Positions 17,888-26,600 of a stretch of 56,273 nucleotides of DNA are shown here, piece after piece. The translations under genes and the position numbers were made by a program. The notes beneath the pieces are model-generated. The model was given only the letters and a program-made list of their open reading frames with translations. It searched no databases and was not told the DNA's origin. Where the stretch lies: assembly GCA_021774195.1 (NCBI GenBank), contig JAJFJJ010000119.1:1-56273 (forward strand), in the 5' to 3' direction. The first letter of the stretch is position 1; each line of letters starts with the position of its first letter. This DNA is from Nitrosomonas sp. Lineage in GTDB: Bacteria > Pseudomonadota > Gammaproteobacteria > Burkholderiales > Nitrosomonadaceae.

Positions 17888-19876
17888 ATGCGCAACGCAC
17901 GCCGATCATTATTTTTTTATTCGCTGGCTTTAATCTTTATTGCGGGTGCCAGTCATTGGACACCGTGGGCAATTGCGTATAAAGGCTGGTTCATGGTGAT
18001 TTCCTACGGCGTGATTTCTCTGGGATTCGTAGGGGCTTGGCTAAGTTTTCCAGAGGGATTGAGTCCTCGTTATAAAGTTGGGTTAATTCTGCTTATCGCA
18101 CTACTGGCGCGAATATTCATGTTGGGTGTGCCGGTTTCAGATGATGTTTATCGTTATTTGTGGGAAGGTAAAATTATTATTGCCGGGGAGAGTCCCTATC
18201 AGTATCCGGCTGATCATGCACACTATGAACCCTATCGTGATCAGTATTGGGAAGTCATGAATCATAAAGATAAGCTAACGGCTTACCCCCCTCTGGCCGA
18301 GCTTATCTTTGCTGGTGTGAGTCATATTTCTTATTCACCACTGGCCTTCAAAGTATTATTTATCCTGGCAGATTTGTGTGTGGTGTGGGTGTTACTCTCG
18401 TTGCTGGCGCGACGCGGCGCAGATCTGCGAACAGCTTTATTGTATGCGTTAAATCCATTGGCACTATTTGCCATTGCGGGAGAAGCACATTTTGATGTGT
18501 TAATGATTCTGGCAATAATGTTGTCAGTGCTTTGTGTGGAGAAAAGGGCGTTCGCCTGGGGGTGGGTCTGGCTGGGTATCGCCATTCAGATGAAGATTGT
18601 TGCCGTGGTATTGGTGCCGCTCTATCTGTGGCGATGTAATTGGCGTCACGCCTGGTTGATGCTTATTCCGTTGGTTTTGTCATCGCTTTATTTCCTTGAT
18701 TCATTGTCCGGTATGTTCCACGGGCTTTGGGCTTTTGGCGGCACTAACGCCTTTAATGGGCCGATCCACGGCCCGATCAATTATTTCTTAGATGACAACA
18801 TCACTTGGGCCACACGGTCGGTATTTTTGCTGTTTGGTCTGGTAACACTGTGGGTGATTTGGGCAGTCAAGACACCAGCCAAAGCGGCGTATTTATTGAT
18901 TGCGTCACTGGTGTTGCTTTCGCCGGTGGTGCATTACTGGTATGTGTTGTGGGTGATTCCGTTTGTAGTGCTTTATCCTAGTCTATCTTGGCTAGTGTTG
19001 AGCTTTACCAGCGGCGCTTATTTTACTTCAACGTTTAGTGTGGAGAATGGTGCGGATTGGTCGTTGCCGGTTTGGGCCATGTGGGCAACATGGCTACCGT
19101 TCCTACTGATTCTGATTTATGAATTACGTATGGTGCTGATCCGTCAATTTCGGCCGAATACTCTGTGGAATAAACCCAAAACACTGGCGATCATTGTGCC
19201 TACATTAAATGAAAGCGATCAAATTGCAACCTGTCTGTCGAGTTTGCAAGCATTGAATCGTCCTGCAGATGAAATCATTGTCAGTGACGGAGGCTCCAGT
19301 GATCAAACCGTAACCATAGCCCAAAGTATGGGTGTTCACGTTGTGACTAGCCAACGCGGGCGCGGTGCGCAAATTAGGGCAGGGGTGGAAGCGGCCAGTG
19401 CAGATGTTGTGCTAGTGATTCATGCAGACTGTGTTTGTAATAAGCGTATTAGTCAGCAGGTGATGACGGTGTTGACACAGAACCCAGAGGTTGTTGGAGG
19501 TGCTGTAGGCCAACGTTTTGACCGGTCATCATTGCATTTATTAATTATTGAAATGCTTAACGATGCACGCGCCACACTTGGTGGTGCCAGTTTTGGAGAC
19601 CAGGGACAATTTTTTCGTATGGCCGCAATCCAGCAGCAAGGCGGTTTCCCTGATTATCCTTTGATGGAAGATATCGAGTTGAGTTTACGCATGATGAAGG
19701 CCGGACATGTGGTATTGCTAGATGGCGGGATACAAAATGCCGCGCGTCAATGGCAGAATGGATTCTTGACACGTATTTTATTAATTCTAAGACTGGTGAT
19801 CGTATTCAGATTGAGTCGTTTGTTTAATCGTGATGTGACCAAAAAACTTTATCAGCGGTATTACGCCAGAAAGTAG
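17888..19876 (+). CDS. Fused GT-C mannosyltransferase-like protein and TIGR04283-type GT2 glycosyltransferase
   Basis: A 662-residue two-enzyme protein. The first 410 residues are a polytopic GT-C enzyme of the polyprenol-phosphate-sugar-dependent type: acidic motif PVSDDVYRYLWEG near residue 84, KLTAYPPLAELIF, LYALNPLALFAIAGEAHFDV and a repeated hydrophobic helix pattern. From about residue 430 a soluble GT2 begins: LAIIVPTLNESDQIATCLSSL, EIIVSDGGSSDQT, GRGAQIRAGVEAA, VIHADC, GGASFGDQGQFFR and PLMEDIELSLRM. This second domain matches the TIGR04283 glycosyltransferases. Fusion of the two is unusual and implies sequential sugar transfer at the membrane. The frame is uninterrupted across the junction, so it is not an assembly artefact of two ORFs. 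Acceptor unknown. Confidence 0.85.
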   Translation: MRNARRSLFFYSLALIFIAGASHWTPWAIAYKGWFMVISYGVISLGFVGAWLSFPEGLSPRYKVGLILLIALLARIFMLGVPVSDDVYRYLWEGKIIIAGESPYQYPADHAHYEPYRDQYWEVMNHKDKLTAYPPLAELIFAGVSHISYSPLAFKVLFILADLCVVWVLLSLLARRGADLRTALLYALNPLALFAIAGEAHFDVLMILAIMLSVLCVEKRAFAWGWVWLGIAIQMKIVAVVLVPLYLWRCNWRHAWLMLIPLVLSSLYFLDSLSGMFHGLWAFGGTNAFNGPIHGPINYFLDDNITWATRSVFLLFGLVTLWVIWAVKTPAKAAYLLIASLVLLSPVVHYWYVLWVIPFVVLYPSLSWLVLSFTSGAYFTSTFSVENGADWSLPVWAMWATWLPFLLILIYELRMVLIRQFRPNTLWNKPKTLAIIVPTLNESDQIATCLSSLQALNRPADEIIVSDGGSSDQTVTIAQSMGVHVVTSQRGRGAQIRAGVEAASADVVLVIHADCVCNKRISQQVMTVLTQNPEVVGGAVGQRFDRSSLHLLIIEMLNDARATLGGASFGDQGQFFRMAAIQQQGGFPDYPLMEDIELSLRMMKAGHVVLLDGGIQNAARQWQNGFLTRILLILRLVIVFRLSRLFNRDVTKKLYQRYYARK

Positions 19877-20401
19877 GATTAATTGGCGTGGGGTGATGTG
19901 ATTTTACCCATCATTTATCACGAGTTTTTATAGCAATGTTCGCCACTCAGATTTGTATATACATTAACTATCAAAAGTATCTCGTTTATTCTAAAGTATC
20001 TTTTGCATTGCCCACAATTTCTGTGGATAAGTTTGTTGGTAACTCGCCAATTTCATACTTAACTTACCGAAAATAGGTAATATTATCCAAATTGATTAAT
20101 ATTCGAACAATAATTTTTATTGATAATATTCAATTGGTTAAAATTACCTGATCTATTTTATGTTAAATTCTCGCAAATTAATGTCCCTAACTCATCTAAA
20201 TTGTGGATTATTCAAGAACAGGCTAATCCTTGTATGATAGTCAAACGATGTTAATCGTGACCTAAACCGGGTTACTCGCCAGCCTTAGCTTGTTACATCA
20301 TCAACAAAATCATTGCAGCTTGACGCCAAAAAACACGATCTTGGTAGAATCGCGTAAACTACAGCCTTATTATTGCTTTCAACTCTTTTAATTTATTCAT
20401 C
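19877..20401. other. Gene-free region upstream of gltX
   Basis: AT-rich, with no ORF. It contains a nested inverted repeat at 20075-20149. A possible gltX promoter is TTGACG at 20320-20325 and TAGAAT at 20345-20350, but the 19-base spacer is long and I give it low weight. Confidence 0.4.
20075..20149. repeat. Nested inverted repeat (hairpin element)
   Basis: Outer arms are AGGTAAT (20075-20081) and ATTACCT (20143-20149). Inner arms are CCAAATTGATTAATATT (20087-20103) and AATATTCAATTGG (20125-20137), imperfectly complementary. It is AT-rich, with no T-run suggestive of a terminator. Confidence 0.5.
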
Positions 20402-21796
20402 ATGACAGTACGCACACGTTTTGCCCCTAGCCCAACCGGATATTTACATATTGGCGGCGCACGCACCGCTTTATTTTCTTGGGCTTATGCACGCCGACAT
20501 GGCGGGAAATTCATCTTACGCATTGAAGACACCGATCTTGAGCGCTCTACCAAGGAGTCCATTCAAACTATTCTTGATGGCATGTCCTGGCTTGGGTTAG
20601 ATCATGACGAAGGTCCGTTCTATCAAATGCAGCGTCTTGAACGTTATCATCAAGTTGCCGAACAATTGCTCCAAGCTAATCAAGCTTACTATTGCTATGC
20701 CAGCAAAGAAGAATTAGATGAGATGCGAGAAAAACAATTAGCGGCTGGGCTGAAACCACGATATGACGGGCGCTGGAGAGATTCCATCAAAACACCGCCT
20801 GCTGGGGTAAAACCAGTTATACGGTTTAAGAACCCGTTATCAGGTCATGTGGTAATGAATGATTTAATCAAAGGACGCATTACTGTCGCCAATAGCGAAT
20901 TAGATGATCTAGTGTTAGTGCGCAGTGATGGCGTGCCAACTTACAATTTCAGCGTTGTTTTGGACGATCTAGATATGGATATCAGTCACGTTATTCGTGG
21001 TGATGATCATGTTAATAATACCCCTAGGCAAATTAATATCCTTAAAGCATTAGATGCACCACTACCAGAATACGCGCATGTTCCCATGATATTAGGCGCC
21101 ACTGGTGAGCGTTTGTCCAAACGCCACGGTGCCGTTTCAGTCACCCAATATCGCGATGACGGGTATTTGCCCGAAGCGTTGATGAATTACTTGGCGAGAT
21201 TGGGCTGGTCGCACGGCGATGAGGAAATATTCAGCCGTGAACAGCTCATCGAATGGTTTGATCTATCATCGATCAATCGAGCTCCGGCAAAATTTAACCC
21301 TGAGAAACTGCACTGGATGAATCAGCAATATCTCAAAAAAACGGACAATGCGCGTTTGGCTGAATTGGTCATTCCTTTCCTGCAACAAGATGCTTGTCCC
21401 ATCGCTGACGGGCCAGATTTACTATTAGTCATCAATTTATTAAAAGAAAGGGTCAATACGATTGAAGAACTAGCCGATGCGGCGGTCTATTTCTTTCGTC
21501 CTTTGGAACCCAGTGAAACACTTAAAGCGGAGTATTTTAGCCTTGAAGCCAAGCCGATTTTCGTTAGCCTAATAGAAAAATTTAACCACATCGATTGGAA
21601 TCGTCAATCTATTCAGCAAGAAATAAAAGCAACCGCTAAAAATCATGACGTAAAAATGCCCAAGGTCGCCATGCCGTTACGAGTAATGGTGACCGGTGAA
21701 ACGCATACCCCATCAATTGATGCCATACTTGAACTGCTGGGGCGAGAAGAAACGCTGCGACGCATGAATTGCCGTTTAACTAACTTCCCTAAATGA
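20402..21796 (+). CDS. gltX: Glutamyl-tRNA synthetase
   Basis: Charges tRNA-Glu with glutamate in the cytosol. The 464-residue class I enzyme opens with RTRFAPSPTGYLHIGGARTA (HIGH-type motif) and has RLSKRHGAVSV (KMSKS-type), the EDTD element early on, and VIRGDDHVNNTPRQI. The C-terminal anticodon-binding helical region is complete, ending MPLRVMVTGETHTPSIDAIL..LGREETLRRM. It is followed at once by tRNA-Ala and tRNA-Glu, its own substrate, on the same strand, a common proteobacterial arrangement that suggests a shared transcript. Confidence 0.97.
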   Translation: MTVRTRFAPSPTGYLHIGGARTALFSWAYARRHGGKFILRIEDTDLERSTKESIQTILDGMSWLGLDHDEGPFYQMQRLERYHQVAEQLLQANQAYYCYASKEELDEMREKQLAAGLKPRYDGRWRDSIKTPPAGVKPVIRFKNPLSGHVVMNDLIKGRITVANSELDDLVLVRSDGVPTYNFSVVLDDLDMDISHVIRGDDHVNNTPRQINILKALDAPLPEYAHVPMILGATGERLSKRHGAVSVTQYRDDGYLPEALMNYLARLGWSHGDEEIFSREQLIEWFDLSSINRAPAKFNPEKLHWMNQQYLKKTDNARLAELVIPFLQQDACPIADGPDLLLVINLLKERVNTIEELADAAVYFFRPLEPSETLKAEYFSLEAKPIFVSLIEKFNHIDWNRQSIQQEIKATAKNHDVKMPKVAMPLRVMVTGETHTPSIDAILELLGREETLRRMNCRLTNFPK

Positions 21797-21859
21797 TTCA
21801 ACATCTCTACTTTACATTGATACCGCGCCTCAGTATAATCCCACCTTCCTTTTGGTTAA

Positions 21860-21935
<76 letters not shown>

Positions 21936-21978
21936 AACAAAATTGTTTTGGTCATTAGGTGTAATAAAAAGCCCTTTA

Positions 21979-22054
21979 GTCCCCATCGTCTAGAGGCCTA
22001 GGACACTGCCCTTTCACGGCGGCAACAGGGGTTCGAATCCCCTTGGGGACGCCA
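21979..22054 (+). tRNA. tRNA-Glu (anticodon UUC)
   Basis: Acceptor GTCCCCA pairs with TGGGGAC, followed by GCCA. D-arm TCGTCTAGAGGCCTAGGA. Anticodon loop CTTTCAC gives UUC. T-arm GGGGTTCGAATCCCC. It lies 43 bases after tRNA-Ala. Confidence 0.97.
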
Positions 22055-22064
22055 AATAAACAAA

Positions 22065-22090
22065 GGCTTGAAAAGAATCAAGTCTTTTTT
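22065..22090 (+). terminator. Rho-independent terminator of the tRNA transcript
   Basis: GGCTTGA and TCAAGTC pair (one G-T) around AAAGAA, followed by a run of six T. Its position ten bases past tRNA-Glu fits the end of the gltX-tRNA transcript. Confidence 0.75.
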
Positions 22091-22137
22091 ATCTGCGCTT
22101 ATTCCATACGTATGTGTGGAGCCGGAAATAACCGTCA

Positions 22138-22218
22138 CTATATCAACCGCAATAAATCAAACGTCACTTTAGCAAATACAGCCGTTTTGCCGGGGTCGGA
22201 TAGTAATTGCATCGCTAC
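22138..22218 (-). pseudogene. C-terminal remnant of a second hsdR
   Basis: Read on the minus strand, 22212 back to the TAG at 22138 encodes MQLLSDPGKTAVFAKVTFDL and then LRLI. The intact HsdR ends MQLLSNPEKSASFAKVVFDL and then LKLTK; 17 of 24 aligned positions are identical. Homology fades just upstream. It is a leftover 3' end of a related but distinct hsdR allele, now separated from its 5' end (27108-27332) by the intact hsdR and toxin-antitoxin genes. Confidence 0.75.
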
Positions 22219-22247
22219 AAATTTCAACAATGCCGAAAACGTCTGTT

Positions 22248-22275
22248 TTTTTAAGCTGCCTGTGCGGCAGTTTTA
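22248..22275 (-). CRISPR. Isolated type I-F-like CRISPR repeat
   Basis: On the minus strand the 28-mer has the core ACTGCCGCACAGGCAGCTTA, which equals positions 5-24 of the type I-F (Yersinia/Pectobacterium class) repeat as I remember it; 23-24 of 28 bases agree. The flanks diverge and no second repeat lies 32 bases away on either side. No cas gene is present. It may be a decayed solo repeat or a coincidental hairpin. Confidence 0.35.
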
Positions 22276-22313
22276 AAGAACGAGAAATTTTTGGTTAAAA
22301 CAGTAATTCTTAT

Positions 22314-22381
22314 CCTAAAATCCTCAGTTGGATGTTGCTTAGAGTGCATCAATGCTGAAGCGATCAACTGAGGATTTTAGG
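22314..22381. repeat. MITE-like element family A, compact palindromic copy
   Basis: CCTAAAATCCTCAGTTG (22314-22330) and its exact reverse complement (22365-22381) enclose 34 bases. The right arm is identical to the end of the copy at 123-139. The element begins one base past the stop codon of the toxin gene, so it may serve as its terminator. Confidence 0.75.
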
Positions 22382-22382
22382 T

Positions 22383-22976
22383 TTATTGTGGCTCTAAATA
22401 ATCGGTTAATAATTCTCGACACCATTGCGGTATTATAGTGTGCTTTAATTTAAGTTGCCCATCACAAATGACAGCGATTTGCTGAAACGGGTTGTCAGTA
22501 CGAGAATTATCTAGGATATAAGTTTGATTGCATAATGGTATCACTTGTTTGATCAACTTTAATACTCTTGGGATACGGTCGATCACTTTCTCATTGGGGA
22601 CATTATGTCCACCTTCGCTGACGCGTTGAGCGATGCGTGCTTGATTGAGAGAAACGATTTCCAGGTGAATAAATACCAGAATAATTTCGTAGCCCATTGT
22701 TTTAGCTTGGGCAACAAAATCAATTTTTGAAGGGTGCGAGAATACTGTTTCGAAACAAAAACTCTGCCCTTCCTGCAATAGCTGCGAACGAATTTGTGCC
22801 GCTAACATTGCGGCATCATAGCTATGCATCTCTGGCGCATGTGGATAAAGCTGTTTTGCTAAAATATCAGCATTAACAAAAGATATCCCTTTTATCGCTA
22901 ATCGTGTACGGTAAAAAGTACTTTTCCCTGAGCCATTCCCGCCCGCCAACAACCAAAGCTGTTTTTTGGGTTTCAA
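22383..22976 (-). CDS. Zeta-toxin-like P-loop kinase (toxin of a TA pair)
   Basis: A 197-residue protein with Walker A AGGNGSGKS at 11-19, NADILAKQL (about 35-43) and CFETVFSHPSK, the arrangement of zeta-toxin/PezT-like kinases, whose well-studied members phosphorylate UDP-N-acetylglucosamine and block cell-wall synthesis. A later ARIAQRVSEGGHNVP segment fits the nucleotide-binding lid of this family. The start appears to be TTG, overlapping the antitoxin TGA stop as TTGA, so translation is coupled. The actual substrate of this branch is not known to me. Confidence 0.8.
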   Translation of the reverse strand: MKPKKQLWLLAGGNGSGKSTFYRTRLAIKGISFVNADILAKQLYPHAPEMHSYDAAMLAAQIRSQLLQEGQSFCFETVFSHPSKIDFVAQAKTMGYEIILVFIHLEIVSLNQARIAQRVSEGGHNVPNEKVIDRIPRVLKLIKQVIPLCNQTYILDNSRTDNPFQQIAVICDGQLKLKHTIIPQWCRELLTDYLEPQ

Positions 22977-23389
22977 GATGCGACTTTATTGATTTCGATA
23001 AATACGCCATTATTGAACTTACCCGTCTTCACCTTTCCATTCGAGTCAATTTGTTCCAAGTAGCCAGGGTGAATTAATGAAACCTGATACTTAATTGAGC
23101 TGCTAGTAACGGTTTCCGCCAAAGTCCCACTTGCACGTTCAACTTCAAGCGACTGAAACACCCCATCCGGATCAACCGGTTCGCTAAGAATAGGTTCAAC
23201 CTTGATTTTTGCCAGTCCGGCTGAAACAGATAACAAATCGTCCGGGTCAAGAACCTTTGACACATTGCGGCCCATTTCCGCCCAATACTCAATCTGTTCG
23301 GCCGTGCTACGATGAAACCGCTTACCGGTTAAGGTGGCCTCTTGCATTAGTTTTTGCTGCAAACGAATAGGAGAAGCTGATTTCACCAT
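22973..23389 (-). CDS. ParD-like antitoxin partner of the zeta-like toxin
   Basis: A 138-residue protein. The N-terminal MVKSASPIRLQQKLMQEATLTGKRFHRSTAEQIEYWAEMGRN is the hallmark of ParD-like antitoxins paired with P-loop toxins, a DNA-binding region near residues 1-65. The C-terminal half probably wraps the toxin; it ends VSLIHPGYLEQIDSNGKVKTG. ATG 23389 is chosen because GAGG lies seven bases upstream. An ATG 12 codons earlier falls inside a 15-bp-arm palindrome (23418-23450) that I take for the operator. Autoregulation is therefore likely. Confidence 0.75.
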   Translation of the reverse strand: MVKSASPIRLQQKLMQEATLTGKRFHRSTAEQIEYWAEMGRNVSKVLDPDDLLSVSAGLAKIKVEPILSEPVDPDGVFQSLEVERASGTLAETVTSSSIKYQVSLIHPGYLEQIDSNGKVKTGKFNNGVFIEINKVAS

Positions 23390-23417
23390 GCGAATACCTC
23401 GTAGATCATTACAAAAC

Positions 23418-23450
23418 GATTGCATTGTAGCAGAATGCTACAATGCAATC
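23418..23450. promoter_or_regulatory. Candidate operator of the toxin-antitoxin operon
   Basis: A perfect inverted repeat with 15-bp arms (GATTGCATTGTAGCA and its complement) and a 3-base loop, 29 bases upstream of the chosen antitoxin start. It contains TACAAT, a good minus-10 on the minus strand. Position and symmetry match autorepressor sites of ParD-like antitoxins. Confidence 0.55.
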
Positions 23451-23540
23451 TATCCTAGCCCGTATATTGCGCCAGTACGCTTAATTTTAGCCTGAAACGC
23501 TTACAGTAACTTAGTTTCAGAGGGTCCACGAAAAGTACAA

Positions 23541-23628
23541 CTTGTACCCGTATTGTACGGCAGTGAACCACCCGCGCCCGCGACGATTGATCGAAACACT
23601 TTTCTTAGCTACCTGTGCAGCAGTGGTT
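23541..23628 (-). CRISPR. Degenerate two-repeat type I-F-like CRISPR remnant with one 32-nt spacer
   Basis: Minus strand: the first repeat (23628-23601) has CACTGCTGCACAGGTAGCTAAGAAA against the I-F consensus CACTGCC(G)(T/C)ACAGGCAGCT(A/T)AGAAA, about five mismatches in 28. Then come exactly 32 bases (23600-23569). Then GTTCACTGCCGTACA (23568-23554), an exact match to the first 15 bases of the I-F repeat, after which the match stops. Repeat identity, orientation and the I-F spacer length all agree. It lies 16 bases beyond the hsdR stop. No cas genes or further repeats are present. The consensus is from memory. Confidence 0.45.
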
Positions 23629-23644
23629 CAGGAAAGCAACCGAC

Positions 23645-26600
23645 TCATTTCGTCAACTTCAACAGATCAAACACTACTTTAGCAAAACTTGCCGATTTTT
23701 CGGGGTTTGATAATAATTGCATCATCTGGTTTTGATGCGCATCACTACTATCCATGACAGCATCATCAACGGCTTTGATGAAATCACCCAACATGGCCTG
23801 TTCAGTTGTGTTGTTGGCAATTTGCTTCATCACCAATGCATTTTCACTGACTTTATCCCGAATGGTGTCGGCGTAATTCACTAAGTCTTTTTCCGTCAGA
23901 TGGTCGGTAATAAAGATCTCATTTAAACGGCTGATAATTTGCGAGAGGAACTCATCCTGTTTATCTTTGGGTCTTGCCGTTCCAAGTCCTTCACCGGGTT
24001 CAAGTTTATAGTCAGCCGAATCTTGTTTTAGTTTTAAGTCTTGTTGGCGAATGGCGGACAAACGGTAATGACTGAGCACCACGCTGTTTAAATCGATATC
24101 TTCCTCTTCCTCCACCAAGGCCTCACGCAACATGGGGCGCAGATTGCGTGCATACAGGCTGAGCTTTTCCAAGTCCTTGTCGTCATAATCGACGATTTGT
24201 GACATAAATTCATAGAAGCGCACAAAGGTGCCTAAATCTTTTTTGAAGATTTCCAAAGCATCCTTCTCTTTTTTGCAGTCCTTAAAGCTATTTTCTGCAT
24301 TAGCTATCAACACGGCATCAGCCGTTTTCTTGCTGCGCTCAAACATATCTTTGGCTTGACGATACGCTTCAATCGCTAATTGATAACGTTTCTGCCAACG
24401 CTCGACTGCCGGTTTGCAGATGTTCGCTATGGCGGCATTACTTTTACTTTTTACAAAGAAGGTATTACAAAACTGTTCAACCTCTTGCCCGGTAAAAATA
24501 TCCGCCGCACGTAGTTTATTGAAGAGATCGAAGATTAAATCCGGGTCGGATACATCGGCGAGCTCGGCGGTTTGATAGTAAGGCTGAAAGGCATTGAGGA
24601 TATCTTCTGGCTCATTGAAGAAATCCAATATAAACGTACCGGTTTCGGCCTTACCGGGGAAGGTTCGATTCAGCCGTGACAATGTTTGTACACATTCTAC
24701 GCCACCTAATTTTTTATCCACATACATGGCACAGAGTTTGGGTTGGTCAAAGCCGGTCTGGAATTTGTTGGCCACGATCATGACTTGGTAGTCGTCAGTA
24801 TCAAACGCTTTACGTAGGTCACGGCCTTTGAGATTGGGGTTCATGCTGCTCTCGGTAAATTTCTCCCCGACCAGTCCCGCAGTATTCGGGTCTTTGTCAC
24901 TAAATTCAACCTCACCCGAGAAGGCCACCATGGCATGAATTCTCTGATAACCTTTGACTGCAATATATCGATCAAACCCAAGCTTGTAGCGCACAGCTTC
25001 TTTGCGTGAACTGGTGACGACCATGGCCTTGGCTTGACCGCCTAACAGACCCATCACATTGGCTTTAAAATGCTCAATAATCACTTGTACCTTCTGCGAG
25101 ATATTGTAATCATGCAGCCGTACCCATTGGTTGAGCTTTACCTTGGCGCGTTTACTTTCAACTTCCTGGTCAGCACTTTGTATTTTCATCGCCAAGTTAT
25201 AGGCCACTTTATAGTTGGTGTAGTTCTTTAGCACATCCAGAATAAAACCTTCTTCGATGGCTTGGCGCATGCTATACACGTGATAGGCTTCGGGACGATT
25301 GGTTTTAGATGGTGCTTCATCCGGGTTGGGTAGACGACCAAACAACTCCAATGTTTTGGTTTTAGGGGTTGCGGTGAAAGCCAAGTAACTGACATTCTTG
25401 GAAGCACGACGCGAAGCGATGGCGGCATCCAAAATATCTTCGGTGGTCACTTCTTCGTCATCTCTGCCTTGCGCATCGATCATCAGCACTTCTTTTAATT
25501 GACGCGCTGTAGCGCCAGTTTGTGATGAGTGCGCCTCATCGGCAATAATCGCATAGCAACGTTCTTTCAAGCTGACACTGTTCTCAATGGCTTTTAATAC
25601 ATAAGGGAACGTCTGAATGGTGACAATAATGATGGGCTGTGAGTTTTCCAGGGCAGCGGCCAGTTTTTCAGATTTAGAACCATCACCTTCTTTGTTATTA
25701 ATGCGCCCCACGACACCGTCCACATGTTCAAACTGGTAAATGGTGTCTTGTAACTGATCATCCAATACCGTTCGGTCGGTGACGATAATCACTGAATCAA
25801 ATTGTTTGTGGCCAGCAGCATCGTAGAGTGACGACAACTGATGCGCAACCCAAGCGATGGAATTGGACTTACCCGAACCGGCACTGTGTTGAATCAAGTA
25901 TTTATGGCCGGGACCTTCAGTGCGAGCCGCCTCGATCAGTTTGTTGACCACATCCCATTGGTGATAGCGTGGGAAGATCAAGGTTTCTTTTTTGTACTTG
26001 CGTCCTTCCCAGTCTTCTTTTTCTTCAATCTGTAAATGCACAAAGCGGGCAAGAATGTTGAGTAGGTTGTCGGGTAATAATACCTCATTCCATAAGTAAT
26101 CGGTGGCGTATTGGTTTACATCCGACGGTACATCGTTACCCGCCGCACCTTCTGATGTACCTTTATTAAACGGCAAGAAGAACGTGTCATCGCCTTGCAA
26201 ACGCGTCGCCATATACACTTCATATTGACTCACAGCAAAATGTACCAGCGCCCCACGTTTGAAAGTTAGCAGCGGTTCTGGCTTCTTGGTAATAGGGTCA
26301 ACTGGAAGACGGGTAGTTTTGTATTGCTTGATGGCGTTAAATACCGCCTGTTTGAATTCTGATTTTAATTCTAATGTGGCCACCGGCAAGCCATTTACAA
26401 ACAACACCAAATCAATACGCCAGGCTTTGGCTTTAGCACCCGTCTCGGCCAAGTGTTCATCACTGGCCCAAGGGCTATACACCAGCTCTGGCACTACCCG
26501 GCAACGGTTCTTTTGATAACGCGCTAACGTCTCCGGGTTTAAATCATGTTCGGGCTTGAATTGGCACAAACTAAAGCGCGTACCCCGGTCACGTAGTTCA

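Noticed and set aside
21979-22054. tRNA-Glu as integration site of the defence island
   Set aside because: The terminator follows the tRNA intact, and I found no second copy of the tRNA 3' end on the far side of the island near 32.8 kb; no integrase is present.
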